Positions 18,421 through 26,868 of a DNA stretch of 64,000 nt are shown here, one piece after another (the first letter of the stretch is position 1; every line of letters starts with the position of its first letter). The DNA comes from Cupriavidus metallidurans CH34. GTDB taxonomy: Bacteria > Pseudomonadota > Gammaproteobacteria > Burkholderiales > Burkholderiaceae. A model generated the notes under the pieces. That model worked only from the letters and a program-made list of their open reading frames with translations, made no database searches and had not been told where the DNA came from. Both the position numbers and the translations under genes were made by a program. The stretch covers positions 1,488,001 to 1,552,000 of the forward strand of contig NC_007973.1 of assembly GCF_000196015.1 (NCBI RefSeq). Direction: 5' to 3'.

Positions 18421-19510
18421 TCTCGCGCAGGGCATCGCCCCGGGCGGGCCGGCACTGACCGGCGCCGACGGGCAGATGCCGCTTTGGCGGCGCGCGCCCT
18501 CGCAGCGTACCCGCGATCTGGCGTGGAGTTCCTTGTCGCCGCCGCTGCTTTCCCGGCTGCCGGATGGGGCCGATGTTGTGCGCGTGGCGCAATGGCCAGC
18601 CGGTGTGCGCGCCGCATGGCAGGACTGGCTGGCCCAGGCCGATCCGTCCTCGCTCCCCGAGACCATCACCGAACTGAGCCACCACGCCGATGCCAACGAC
18701 GGTCGCAGCCTCCGGCTGGGCCGCCATGCCGAACGGTTGCTGCACTTCGCCTTGGACCATGCGCCGGGCATCGAACTGCTGGCGGCCAATGTGCCTATCC
18801 GCCGCGCCAATGGGCATGGCGTGCAGACGCTCGGCGAACTCGACGTCGTCTGGCGCGATCCCGCCGTCATGGAAACCGTGCATTGGGAAATGGCGGCCAA
18901 GTTCTATTTGATGGTCGATGGCATCGAGGACCGGTGGCTCGACCTTCGCGCGTTTGTCGGGCCGAATCTCGTAGATCGGCTGGGCGACAAGCTCGACCAT
19001 ATCGTGCGCCGGCAATTGCCGCTGGGCCGCACCGCAGAGGCGAAGGCCGCGCTCGGTCACGCGATCGACCGGAGCGAGGTCTATCTGCTGGGCTGGCTAT
19101 TCTATCGGGACGGGGTGACGCCGCCGGGGCTGGATGTGTTGGGTATCGCCCCCGATCACCAGCGCGGCTGGTGGTCCACGCTGGATGCCTGGATGGGCCG
19201 TGCGTCGGAGCGGGCAGGTCAGGGGAGTGGCGCGGCGCGCTGGTGTCGTCTGCAGCGTGCAGACTGGCTGTCTGGCGCGCGCGTGCCGGAGGCCGAAACC
19301 GAATCAGCCGAAGTGCTTCATGCGGTGCTGACGGAACGATTTACCGACGCGCATCCAGACCACGGCTGGCGGCGCGATGCGCCTGTCATGGTTTGTGAAC
19401 TGGAGCCCGCCGGGACCGATCAGCCCGGCATTTGGGTGGAGCGTTCGCGCGGCTTCGTCGTGCCGCCCGGCTGGGAAGCGCGCGCCATTGAACGGGCGCG
19501 CAGGGATTGA
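18401..19510 (+). CDS. DUF1853 family protein
   Basis: This 369-residue cytoplasmic protein starts at a GTG overlapping the glycosylase gene by 20 bp. The family signature is visible in GRHAERLLHFAL, QTLGELDVVWRDP, and METVHWEMAAKFYL, a pattern that resembles a nuclease-like core (Glu/Asp plus the QxxK-like segment), although that is my inference. The DUF1853 family has no assigned function. The overlap with the DNA glycosylase gene suggests linked expression and possibly a nucleic-acid role. Confidence 0.8.
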   Translation: MRDLKPDLAQGIAPGGPALTGADGQMPLWRRAPSQRTRDLAWSSLSPPLLSRLPDGADVVRVAQWPAGVRAAWQDWLAQADPSSLPETITELSHHADANDGRSLRLGRHAERLLHFALDHAPGIELLAANVPIRRANGHGVQTLGELDVVWRDPAVMETVHWEMAAKFYLMVDGIEDRWLDLRAFVGPNLVDRLGDKLDHIVRRQLPLGRTAEAKAALGHAIDRSEVYLLGWLFYRDGVTPPGLDVLGIAPDHQRGWWSTLDAWMGRASERAGQGSGAARWCRLQRADWLSGARVPEAETESAEVLHAVLTERFTDAHPDHGWRRDAPVMVCELEPAGTDQPGIWVERSRGFVVPPGWEARAIERARRD

Positions 19511-19512
19511 CC

Positions 19513-19535
19513 GGCGCGGGGTGATGGTCCCCGCC
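19513..19535. terminator. GC-rich hairpin between convergent genes (possible terminator)
   Basis: gcgggg (19516-19521) pairs with ccccgc (19529-19534) in the 50-bp gap between DUF1853 and lplT stops. No T-tract follows, so it is a weak terminator candidate. Confidence 0.35.
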
Positions 19536-19560
19536 AGCAGGGCCGCGGGCCCCGCCTGGG

Positions 19561-21042
19561 TCAGTGGTGCTTGTCCTCGCCGATCATCGCCAGCGAGTTG
19601 TAGATCTTCACATTGTGCTTGTGCAGGCGCATGACCAGCAGCATGGTCGCGCAGATGAACAGGCCCAGCGCCACGATCACGAACCCGATCGGCACATTCA
19701 GTTTGATCAGCAGCGCGTACAGGCACAGCATCAGCAGCACCGACACATTCTCGTTGAAGTTCTGTACCGCGATCGAGTGACCCGCCGAGAGCAGCACGTG
19801 GCCGCGGTGCTGCAGCAGCGCGTTCATCGGCACCACGAAATAGCCGGACATCGCGCCGACGATCATCAGGAACACGTAGGCGATGGCCATGTACAGCGGC
19901 ATGTGCAGGCCGAACAGGTCCAGCGTCACATCCGGAATGGTGTCCTTGGTATAGAACGCCATGATCATCACCGTCACGCCCATGGCCACGCCAAACGGCA
20001 GCACGGACAGCGACTTGCGCAGCGGAATCCTTGCCGCCGCCATGATCGCGCCCACGGCCACGCCCACGGCCACTACGGCTTGCAGCAGCGCGCCCTGCGA
20101 CAGGTTCAGGCCGAGTGACTTTTCCGCCCATTTGAGCACGATGAACTGCAGCGTGGCGCCCACGCCCCAGAACAGGGTGGTGACCGCCAGCGAGATCTGG
20201 CCGAGCTTGTCGCGCCAGAGCGCGATAAAGCAGTCGCCGAACTCCGCGATCAGCTTGACCGGGTTCTTTTCCTGCTGGGGATAGCGGGCGCCGGTGTCCG
20301 GAATGAACAGGTTGAAGATCGACGCGATCACGTAGAAGAACATGATCACCACCATCGCCGCTTCGGCCGGCGTATTGATGCCGGTGTCGACGTACGGCAT
20401 GTCGAAGTGCAGCAGAATGGTGGAGACGTGAACCGAGATCAGCGCCCCGCCCACTACGGTGCCCAGGATGATCGAGCCGACGGTGAGGCCTTCGATCCAC
20501 CCGTTCGCCATGACCAGTTTCTCGGGGGGCAGCAGTTCGGTCAGGATGCCGTACTTGGCCGGCGAATAGGCCGCTGCACCGAACCCGACGATCCCGTAGG
20601 CCAGCAGCGGGTGCAGCCCGAACATCATGATGGCGCAGCCGACTATCTTGATCGTGTTGGTGATCGCCATGACCTTGCCCTTGGGCATCGAGTCCGCGAA
20701 GGCGCCCACGAAGGCAGCCAGCACCACATAGGACAGCACGAAGAACAGCTTGAGCAGCGGAGTCATCCACTGCGGGGAATGTAATTCGGTGAGAAGGGCA
20801 ATGGCAGCAATGAGCAGCGCATTGTCGGCCAGCGACGAAAAAAACTGCGCGGCCATGATCGTGTAGAAACCCTTCTTCATACCTTCGACTTTGTCTCCAT
20901 CGCGGAAGCTCGCCTGGGCGGGCAAATGCGCGCCAGCAGGCAGCGCCGCGGCTTGCAGGGAACCTGTCGCTCCAGCTTTGTCAAAGTGGGGCGGTTGCGC
21001 AACATTCGCGTGCTTTGCCGCCTGCCTGACCGTCATTGACAT
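19561..21042 (-). CDS. lplT: Lysophospholipid transporter LplT (MFS)
   Basis: This 12-helix MFS flippase imports lysophospholipids across the inner membrane. The segment MKKGFYTIMAAQFFSSLADN (residues 55-74) aligns with the start of E. coli LplT, and IWQ/PAKYGILTELLPPEKLVMAN is typical. The start at 21042 has an upstream agagaag site and gives 493 residues, with an unusual 54-residue N-terminal extension. The internal ATG at 20880 would give the standard length (439). No acyltransferase (Aas) domain is fused. It is divergent from alr. Confidence 0.88.
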   Translation of the reverse strand: MSMTVRQAAKHANVAQPPHFDKAGATGSLQAAALPAGAHLPAQASFRDGDKVEGMKKGFYTIMAAQFFSSLADNALLIAAIALLTELHSPQWMTPLLKLFFVLSYVVLAAFVGAFADSMPKGKVMAITNTIKIVGCAIMMFGLHPLLAYGIVGFGAAAYSPAKYGILTELLPPEKLVMANGWIEGLTVGSIILGTVVGGALISVHVSTILLHFDMPYVDTGINTPAEAAMVVIMFFYVIASIFNLFIPDTGARYPQQEKNPVKLIAEFGDCFIALWRDKLGQISLAVTTLFWGVGATLQFIVLKWAEKSLGLNLSQGALLQAVVAVGVAVGAIMAAARIPLRKSLSVLPFGVAMGVTVMIMAFYTKDTIPDVTLDLFGLHMPLYMAIAYVFLMIVGAMSGYFVVPMNALLQHRGHVLLSAGHSIAVQNFNENVSVLLMLCLYALLIKLNVPIGFVIVALGLFICATMLLVMRLHKHNVKIYNSLAMIGEDKHH

Positions 21043-21339
21043 ATTGCTTCTCTTTTAAAACATTGCCGGAGCGTCCGGCTTTATATCACGAAACCGCGAC
21101 ATTTCAGCACACAGGCAAACGCGCATTGGACAGCATGTCGCCGCTTGGATTCCCGGAATTTTCGTCCGATTGTGTTCAAATATCGACTGCGCGATGCGAG
21201 AGCCGCAGGCCGGCGTTTCTGCCGGCCATCCACCACCGCCCGGTGTCCCCATCAACGCACGAATCCCGCAGGTTGCTGACCGGGTCTTCCCTGAAATGGT
21301 GCAAGACCGATCCGGCAGCCGGCCCAAGTTGTCTATTCC

Positions 21340-22446
21340 ATGCCAAGACCCATTCAAGCCGTCATCCACCAGCCCGCGCTGGCCAACAATCTTGAGGTGG
21401 TGCGTCGCCAAGCACCCGCATCCCGCATCTGGGCGGTGGTCAAGGCCAACGCCTACGGCCACGGCATCCGCCGAGTCTTTGCCGGCCTCAAGGCCGCCGA
21501 CGGGTTTGGCCTGCTCGATCTCTCGGAAGCCGTGCTGTTGCGCGACCTTGGGTGGCAGGGCCCGATCCTGCTGCTCGAAGGCATCTTCCAGGCGCAGGAT
21601 GTACCGCTGCTCGAGCAATACCGCCTGACCACCGCCGTGCACTGCGAGGAGCAGTTGCGGATGCTTGAGCTGGCCCGCCCCAAGGGGCCGCTGGCGATCC
21701 AGCTCAAGCTGAATACCGGCATGAACCGCCTGGGCTTCCGTCCGGCGCAGTACCGCGCCGCCTGGGAACGGGCCCGGACCATGTCCTGCATCGGCAGCAT
21801 TGTCCACATGACGCACTTTTCCGATGCCGACAGCAAGCGCGGCATTGCGCATCAGGTGGAAGCCTTCGAAGCCGCCACGGCCAACCTGCCGGGGGAGGTC
21901 AGCATGGCCAACTCGGCAGCCGTGCTCTGGCATCCGCAGGCGCATCGCAACTGGGTGCGTCCCGGCATCATCCTTTACGGCGGATCGCCCACCGGGGTGT
22001 CGTCCGATATCGCAGAGACCGGCCTGCAACCGGCGATGTCTCTCCATAGCGAGCTGATCGGCATACAGGATCTGCAACCGGGCGATACGGTCGGCTATGG
22101 TTCCATGTTTACTGCCGACCGCGCGATGCGGGTCGGGGTGGTGGCGTGCGGCTACGCCGACGGCTACCCACGCCACGCGGTGGGCTGGGGCGAGCGCCGC
22201 GCGCCGGTGCTGGTCGACGGCGTGCGCACGCAATTGGTGGGGCGGGTGTCGATGGACATGATCTGCGTCGACCTGACCCCCTGCCCGAAGGCAAAGGTAG
22301 GCACGCCGGTCACGCTCTGGGGCCATGGTCTGCCAATCGACGACGTGGCCGCCGCCAGCGGCACGGTTGGCTATGAACTGATGTGCGCGCTGGCGCCGCG
22401 CGTGCCGACTTCCGTTGCCACGTTGACCACCGCCGACGCCGTATAA
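21340..22446 (+). CDS. alr: Alanine racemase
   Basis: This PLP enzyme interconverts L- and D-alanine for peptidoglycan. The PLP lysine is in [11 protein letters not shown] (Lys35), and the catalytic Tyr is in VGYGSMF (about 254). Further conserved segments are [12 protein letters not shown] and [12 protein letters not shown]. Its 368 residues are close to the usual length (about 360). The gene ends 1 bp before radA, so the two are probably co-transcribed. Dad-type catabolic isozymes are a theoretical alternative. Confidence 0.95.
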   Translation: MPRPIQAVIHQPALANNLEVVRRQAPASRIWAVVKANAYGHGIRRVFAGLKAADGFGLLDLSEAVLLRDLGWQGPILLLEGIFQAQDVPLLEQYRLTTAVHCEEQLRMLELARPKGPLAIQLKLNTGMNRLGFRPAQYRAAWERARTMSCIGSIVHMTHFSDADSKRGIAHQVEAFEAATANLPGEVSMANSAAVLWHPQAHRNWVRPGIILYGGSPTGVSSDIAETGLQPAMSLHSELIGIQDLQPGDTVGYGSMFTADRAMRVGVVACGYADGYPRHAVGWGERRAPVLVDGVRTQLVGRVSMDMICVDLTPCPKAKVGTPVTLWGHGLPIDDVAAASGTVGYELMCALAPRVPTSVATLTTADAV

Positions 22447-23814
22447 ATGGCCAAGACCAAGACGGTATACACATGCACCGAGTGCGGCGGCACCACGCCG
22501 CGCTGGGCGGGCCAGTGCCCACAGTGCAACGCCTGGAACACGCTGGTGGAAACGGTGGCGGATTCGGGTTCGTCCGCGGCACGCCGCTTCCAGCCGCTGG
22601 CGACGTCCGCTGTGGTGCGCAAGCTGTCGGAAATCGAGGCGGCCGATGTGCCACGCTTCTCGACCGGCATCGACGAATTCGACCGCGTGCTTGGCGGCGG
22701 CCTGGTGTCGGGTGGGGTGGTGCTGATCGGCGGGGACCCCGGCATCGGTAAATCGACCCTGCTGCTGCAGACGCTGGCCAACCTGTCGGCCAGCCGGCGC
22801 GTGCTCTATGTGAGCGGCGAGGAATCCGCCGCCCAGATCGCGCTGCGCGCCCATCGCCTGGGCGTGGAGGCCGCCACGCTGGGCCTGCTGCCCGAGATTC
22901 AGTTGGAGAAGATCCAGGCCACGCTCGAGGCCGACAAGCCCGAGGTGGCCGTGATCGACTCGATCCAGACGGTTTACTCGGAGGCGCTGACGTCCGCGCC
23001 GGGCTCCGTGGCACAGGTACGCGAATGCGCGGCGCAACTGACGCGGATCGCCAAGAGTACCGGCATCACGATCATCCTGGTCGGCCACGTAACCAAGGAA
23101 GGCAGCCTGGCCGGCCCGCGCGTGCTCGAACACATCGTGGACACGGTGCTGTACTTCGAGGGGGACACCCATTCCTCGCACCGCTTGATCCGGGCGTTCA
23201 AGAACCGCTTCGGCGCGGTCAACGAACTCGGTGTCTTCGCGATGACCGAGCGCGGCCTGCGCGGCATCAGCAATCCGTCTGCGCTGTTCCTCTCCCAGCA
23301 TGAGGAGCAGGTGGCCGGTTCCTGCGTGCTGGTGACCCAGGAGGGCACGCGGCCATTGCTGGTCGAAGTGCAGGCGCTGGTCGACACCGCCAACGTGCCG
23401 AATCCGCGCCGGCTGGCCGTGGGCCTCGAACAGAACCGGCTGGCGATGCTGCTGGCCGTACTGCATCGTCACGCGGGCATCGCGTGTTTCGACCAGGACG
23501 TCTTCCTGAACGCGGTGGGCGGGGTCAAGATCACCGAGCCGGCCGCCGACCTGGCCGTGCTGCTGTCGATTCATTCGTCGATGCGCAACAAGCCGCTGCC
23601 TCGCGGTCTGGTGGTGTTCGGCGAAGTGGGCCTGGCGGGAGAAATCCGCCCGAGCCCGCGCGGACAGGAGCGGCTCAAGGAAGCCGCCAAGCTTGGTTTC
23701 ACGATGGCGGTGATCCCGAAGGCCAATGCGCCCAAGCAGCGGATCGACGGCCTGGAGGTCATCGCGGTGGACCGGCTGGAACAGGCCATCGACCGGGTCA
23801 GGCATCTGGACTGA
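22447..23814 (+). CDS. radA: DNA repair protein RadA (Sms)
   Basis: This 455-residue RecA-like branch-migration ATPase has an N-terminal C4 zinc finger (Cys10, 13, 24, 27). The Walker A GGDPGIGKST is at 96-105, and the RadA-specific KNRFG motif is near residue 252. A C-terminal Lon-protease-like domain follows (RPSPRGQERLKEAAKLGF). It acts in homologous recombination and repair. The alr-radA order is common in betaproteobacteria. A strong bidirectional terminator follows. Confidence 0.97.
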   Translation: MAKTKTVYTCTECGGTTPRWAGQCPQCNAWNTLVETVADSGSSAARRFQPLATSAVVRKLSEIEAADVPRFSTGIDEFDRVLGGGLVSGGVVLIGGDPGIGKSTLLLQTLANLSASRRVLYVSGEESAAQIALRAHRLGVEAATLGLLPEIQLEKIQATLEADKPEVAVIDSIQTVYSEALTSAPGSVAQVRECAAQLTRIAKSTGITIILVGHVTKEGSLAGPRVLEHIVDTVLYFEGDTHSSHRLIRAFKNRFGAVNELGVFAMTERGLRGISNPSALFLSQHEEQVAGSCVLVTQEGTRPLLVEVQALVDTANVPNPRRLAVGLEQNRLAMLLAVLHRHAGIACFDQDVFLNAVGGVKITEPAADLAVLLSIHSSMRNKPLPRGLVVFGEVGLAGEIRPSPRGQERLKEAAKLGFTMAVIPKANAPKQRIDGLEVIAVDRLEQAIDRVRHLD

Positions 23815-23823
23815 CGTGGAAAG

Positions 23824-23853
23824 AAAAAAAGCCCCGCCGAAGCGGGGCTTTTT
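23824..23853. terminator. Bidirectional intrinsic terminator after radA
   Basis: A-tract, 10-bp perfect stem (aaagccccgc 23828-23837 with 23842-23851), CGAA tetraloop and a T-tract. It serves radA and the convergent lipoprotein gene. Confidence 0.93.
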
Positions 23854-23888
23854 CATTGGCGCCTTCTCTCGCAGCCTGTGCTGCCGGA

Positions 23889-25985
23889 TCAGCGGTAGGT
23901 ACCCACCACCCGCACGAACTTCTGGGTATCGTCGCCCGTGGTCGAGCGGATTTCGACGGTGCGCTGGTCTCCGGCCGAAGCGAAGGCCGGGAACGTAGCG
24001 CCGTTGCAGCTAACGAACGCGCTGGAGCCCTGCTTGGCGGTGCTGACCGTGACGGAGCGCTGCAGGTACGACGGCACGTTGGTCTGGATGAACGTGCGAT
24101 CGCCTGCTGCGGGCGCGGGCGCAACTGCGGCGGCGAACTGGCGGCCGAAGGCGAGGGCGCGGTCCACGGGCTCGGCGTTCTGTGTCCAGTTCACATCGAC
24201 CGTGGTCTGGGCGCCGGTCTTGCCGCCGCCCGTCGTCACGAAATCGAGACTGCCTTCCGCGATCTCGTTCCAGGTCTGGCGCGCGATGACAGACGGCATC
24301 AGCACGCCGCCCGACGACGTCACGGTGAACGAGTCGTCTGGCGTGGCCGGCAGAGCGGTCTTGTAGGACAGATCGTTGTTCAGATACCAGACGTCGAACG
24401 TGTAGCTGGCGAAGGTCGGGATCGCGGTGATGTCGTTGTCGGACAGCGGCGCCGACGCATAGGTGTTGGCGCCCGAACTCAGCGACGACCAGGTCAGCGC
24501 GTCTCCAGCTTTCAGCGGCGTCGCGGCCAGCACCACGGTGCTGCTGGACTGCCCTGAACTGCTGATGACCGCGTTGGGCGCCACGGGGTCGTTGGCGGCA
24601 TACGTCAGCGAGCCGTTCAGGTTCTGGATCACGAGGTTGGCGCTTGAGCCGCATACGCGCGAACGGGCCAGCACGACACCCGCACTGGGCAGGCCGGGGC
24701 CCGTGACGCGTACGAGCTGCGCCTTGATGCCGAGGCCGGTCTGCGGATTCAGCAACACGCGCAGACTGGTTTCATACCGCGAAGCAATGCCTGCACCCGT
24801 ATTGCGCTCGATCACCTTGCTGATGCGGCGCGTGACGGCAGCTTCGTACTGGCGCTGGTTGCCGGTCATCGTCCACGTGCCGGCGCGGTTGGTCACGCGG
24901 CGGGTGAACTGCGACGTGCTGCCGTCGGCACGCACGAACGGGAAGCGCACGAATGCCGTGGCCTCGCCGCTATCGGCCTTACCGTTGAACAACACGATCG
25001 GGGCCCGGAAGACGGCGCCGTTCATGTCGGTCGACGAGAACAGGGCAGAGAAATCGACGGCCGCCGAATAGCTGTTGTTCAGATAGTCGCTGGCGAATGC
25101 CGGTGCGCACGCCGTGAGCAGCGCGGTGGCGCTGGCACGTGCGGACGGGGCGGCGGCGAAGCAGGCTTGCAGGTTCGCGCGGATCGCTTCGAAGGTGCGG
25201 GCATTGGTGGAGGCCGTCGGCGTCGGCAGTGCGGCGGGCGGCTTGGTCAATGCGTTGGCGTCGAGCACGGCTTCCGGAATGGAACCGCCCGTGAGTTGCG
25301 CCCCCCGGGATGCCAGCTTGACGCCGTTGGCGGTCAGGGTCACGTGGACAAGGTCGATGACCGCGTCGGCGCCCTGGCCCTCGGTGGTGAGCGGGGTGGA
25401 AATCGGGTCGAAGCTTCCGGCGTTCATTCCGGCGCTGGTAGCGACATTGGCCAGCACGGCACGCAGGGCGGCCGTGGCTTGCTGCACGCCGGCGCTGCTG
25501 ACCTTGCTGTTGAGCGCGCTGGCGCCGGTCAGGTCGGCCGGATTGCCGCCGGCCAACAATGCCGCAAGCGCGGTAGTCAATGGCGTCACGTTGGCCGTGA
25601 CCGTGGAGCCGCTCGCGGGTTTGGTCGGCAGCACGGACACATAGGTCACGGTCTCGCCACCGGCCGTGCCGGTTGCCTGCAGGGCGAACGGCGCGCGGAA
25701 GCCGGATACGTCGAAGCTGTACCGTCCGTTAGCGTCGGCGACGCGGATGCCGACGGTCTTGCCATCGGCATCGAACATGGTGACCTGCGCGCCGCCCATG
25801 AATGCACCGGATGCCGCAGTGCCTTGCACCGTTGCGGCTGGCTGGCTGCCGCCGCCATTGCTGCCACCGTTGCTGCCGCTATCGCCGCCACCACCACATG
25901 CCGCCATCACCGCAACCGTCATGACGCCGAGCACGGGCGTCCAGATGCGCGAACCACGCCCGCGCAACGTCTCTTGAATCCCCAT
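23889..25985 (-). CDS. Large secreted lipoprotein with carboxypeptidase-regulatory-like N-terminal domain, function unknown
   Basis: The start at 25985 has an aggga site 6 bp upstream and gives 698 residues. The signal peptide ends in VAVMAAC (lipobox Cys30), followed by a GGGG/SNGG linker. Residues 50-130 (VQGTAASGAFMGGAQVTMFD, then a GRYSF segment) look like a CarboxypepD_reg/Ig-like beta domain. The remainder is Thr/Ser/Ala-rich beta-type sequence with no catalytic motif I recognise. It is probably outer-membrane anchored and surface or periplasm facing. Similar large lipoproteins occur in Burkholderiaceae without function. Upstream in-frame extension beyond 25985 is rejected. Confidence 0.72.
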   Translation of the reverse strand: MGIQETLRGRGSRIWTPVLGVMTVAVMAACGGGGDSGSNGGSNGGGSQPAATVQGTAASGAFMGGAQVTMFDADGKTVGIRVADANGRYSFDVSGFRAPFALQATGTAGGETVTYVSVLPTKPASGSTVTANVTPLTTALAALLAGGNPADLTGASALNSKVSSAGVQQATAALRAVLANVATSAGMNAGSFDPISTPLTTEGQGADAVIDLVHVTLTANGVKLASRGAQLTGGSIPEAVLDANALTKPPAALPTPTASTNARTFEAIRANLQACFAAAPSARASATALLTACAPAFASDYLNNSYSAAVDFSALFSSTDMNGAVFRAPIVLFNGKADSGEATAFVRFPFVRADGSTSQFTRRVTNRAGTWTMTGNQRQYEAAVTRRISKVIERNTGAGIASRYETSLRVLLNPQTGLGIKAQLVRVTGPGLPSAGVVLARSRVCGSSANLVIQNLNGSLTYAANDPVAPNAVISSSGQSSSTVVLAATPLKAGDALTWSSLSSGANTYASAPLSDNDITAIPTFASYTFDVWYLNNDLSYKTALPATPDDSFTVTSSGGVLMPSVIARQTWNEIAEGSLDFVTTGGGKTGAQTTVDVNWTQNAEPVDRALAFGRQFAAAVAPAPAAGDRTFIQTNVPSYLQRSVTVSTAKQGSSAFVSCNGATFPAFASAGDQRTVEIRSTTGDDTQKFVRVVGTYR

Positions 25986-26281
25986 TTGATTTCCCTGAGT
26001 GCCGGATGGCGAGTCCGGCTGTCTTATTGGATTTCTTGCGTTCGCCGATCCGAGAGCATATGCAGGCGGCAATGATGCTGTTCCCCACTTTGGTGGGGTG
26101 TGGCGAGTGCGACACAAAGGCCGGCTGCGGCTTGACGGAGGACCATGCGCGGGCACCGGGTCAACGCCGAATCGGGTCGATGCGGCAATCCGCCACAGTT
26201 TCCGGCGAGGCCGGTTGCCGGGGCGCAACGAAGACATCGATGAAAATGGGTAATAATCGCGTCGAAGAAAATTCGCACCCG

Positions 26282-26773
26282 ATGCCCATGCAAGCCAATT
26301 CCCGAACCTATTTCCTACTGATCGCCATCGTTTCCTTTGCGATGGTCGGTGCCGCGCTGTATATGCAGTACGCGGAGAACCTGCAACCGTGCCCGCTCTG
26401 CATCATGCAGCGCTTCGCGTTCATCGGTATCGGTATCTTTTCGTTGCTGGCGGTCATCGCGCAGAACACGCGCACGCTCTGGCAGGGCCTGGGGATGCTT
26501 TCCGGCGTGGGCGGCATTGCCGTGGCGGGCTACCAGGTGGCGTTGCTGATGAACCCGAAGGCGTCCTGCGGCATCGACCCGCTGGAGAACTGGGTCAACT
26601 CGCTGCCCACGGCCAAGCTGCTGCCGCAGGTGTTCTATTCGGATGGTCTGTGCACGGCACCCACGCCGCCCATCCTGGGCCTTTCGATCCCGGCGTGGTC
26701 GCTGATCTGGCTGCTGATTCTGACGCTGACGCTTGCCGTCGGGCTGATTCGCCGCGAGAAGCACTTCCGCTGA
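26282..26773 (+). CDS. dsbB: Disulfide bond formation protein DsbB
   Basis: This 163-residue, four-helix inner-membrane protein reoxidises DsbA using quinone. The first redox pair is in QPCPLCIMQR, and the second pair consists of Cys in KASCGIDP and in SDGLCTAP. Length and topology match DsbB (E. coli 176). ATG at 26282 and 26288 are both plausible; an earlier in-frame ATG at 26239 would add a hydrophilic 14-residue leader. No partner dsbA is in the window. Confidence 0.95.
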   Translation: MPMQANSRTYFLLIAIVSFAMVGAALYMQYAENLQPCPLCIMQRFAFIGIGIFSLLAVIAQNTRTLWQGLGMLSGVGGIAVAGYQVALLMNPKASCGIDPLENWVNSLPTAKLLPQVFYSDGLCTAPTPPILGLSIPAWSLIWLLILTLTLAVGLIRREKHFR

Positions 26774-26810
26774 GCGGCGTGGTTCTTGGCCCTCTTGTCC
26801 CTCGTGCCCG

Positions 26811-26849
26811 AGCTTGTCCCCTCCCGCGTGTGGTAGAGGGGCACAAGCT
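26811..26849. terminator. Long GC-rich hairpin between dsbB and yheS
   Basis: agcttgtcccctc (26811-26823) pairs with gaggggcacaagct (26836-26849), with one bulged base and a 12-nt loop. It lies between convergent genes. There is no T-tract, so it may terminate weakly or protect 3' ends. Confidence 0.55.
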
Positions 26850-26868
26850 TCAGGTCGATTGAGATGCC

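Noticed and set aside
21055..23856. 933-residue minus-strand reading frame opposite alr and radA
   Set aside because: It is an antisense shadow caused by GC-biased codons; alr and radA on the plus strand have complete family motifs and correct lengths.
25986..26237. Upstream in-frame extension of the large lipoprotein
   Set aside because: It would put the signal peptide in the interior of the protein; the ATG at 25985 has a good ribosome site and starts right before the lipobox region.
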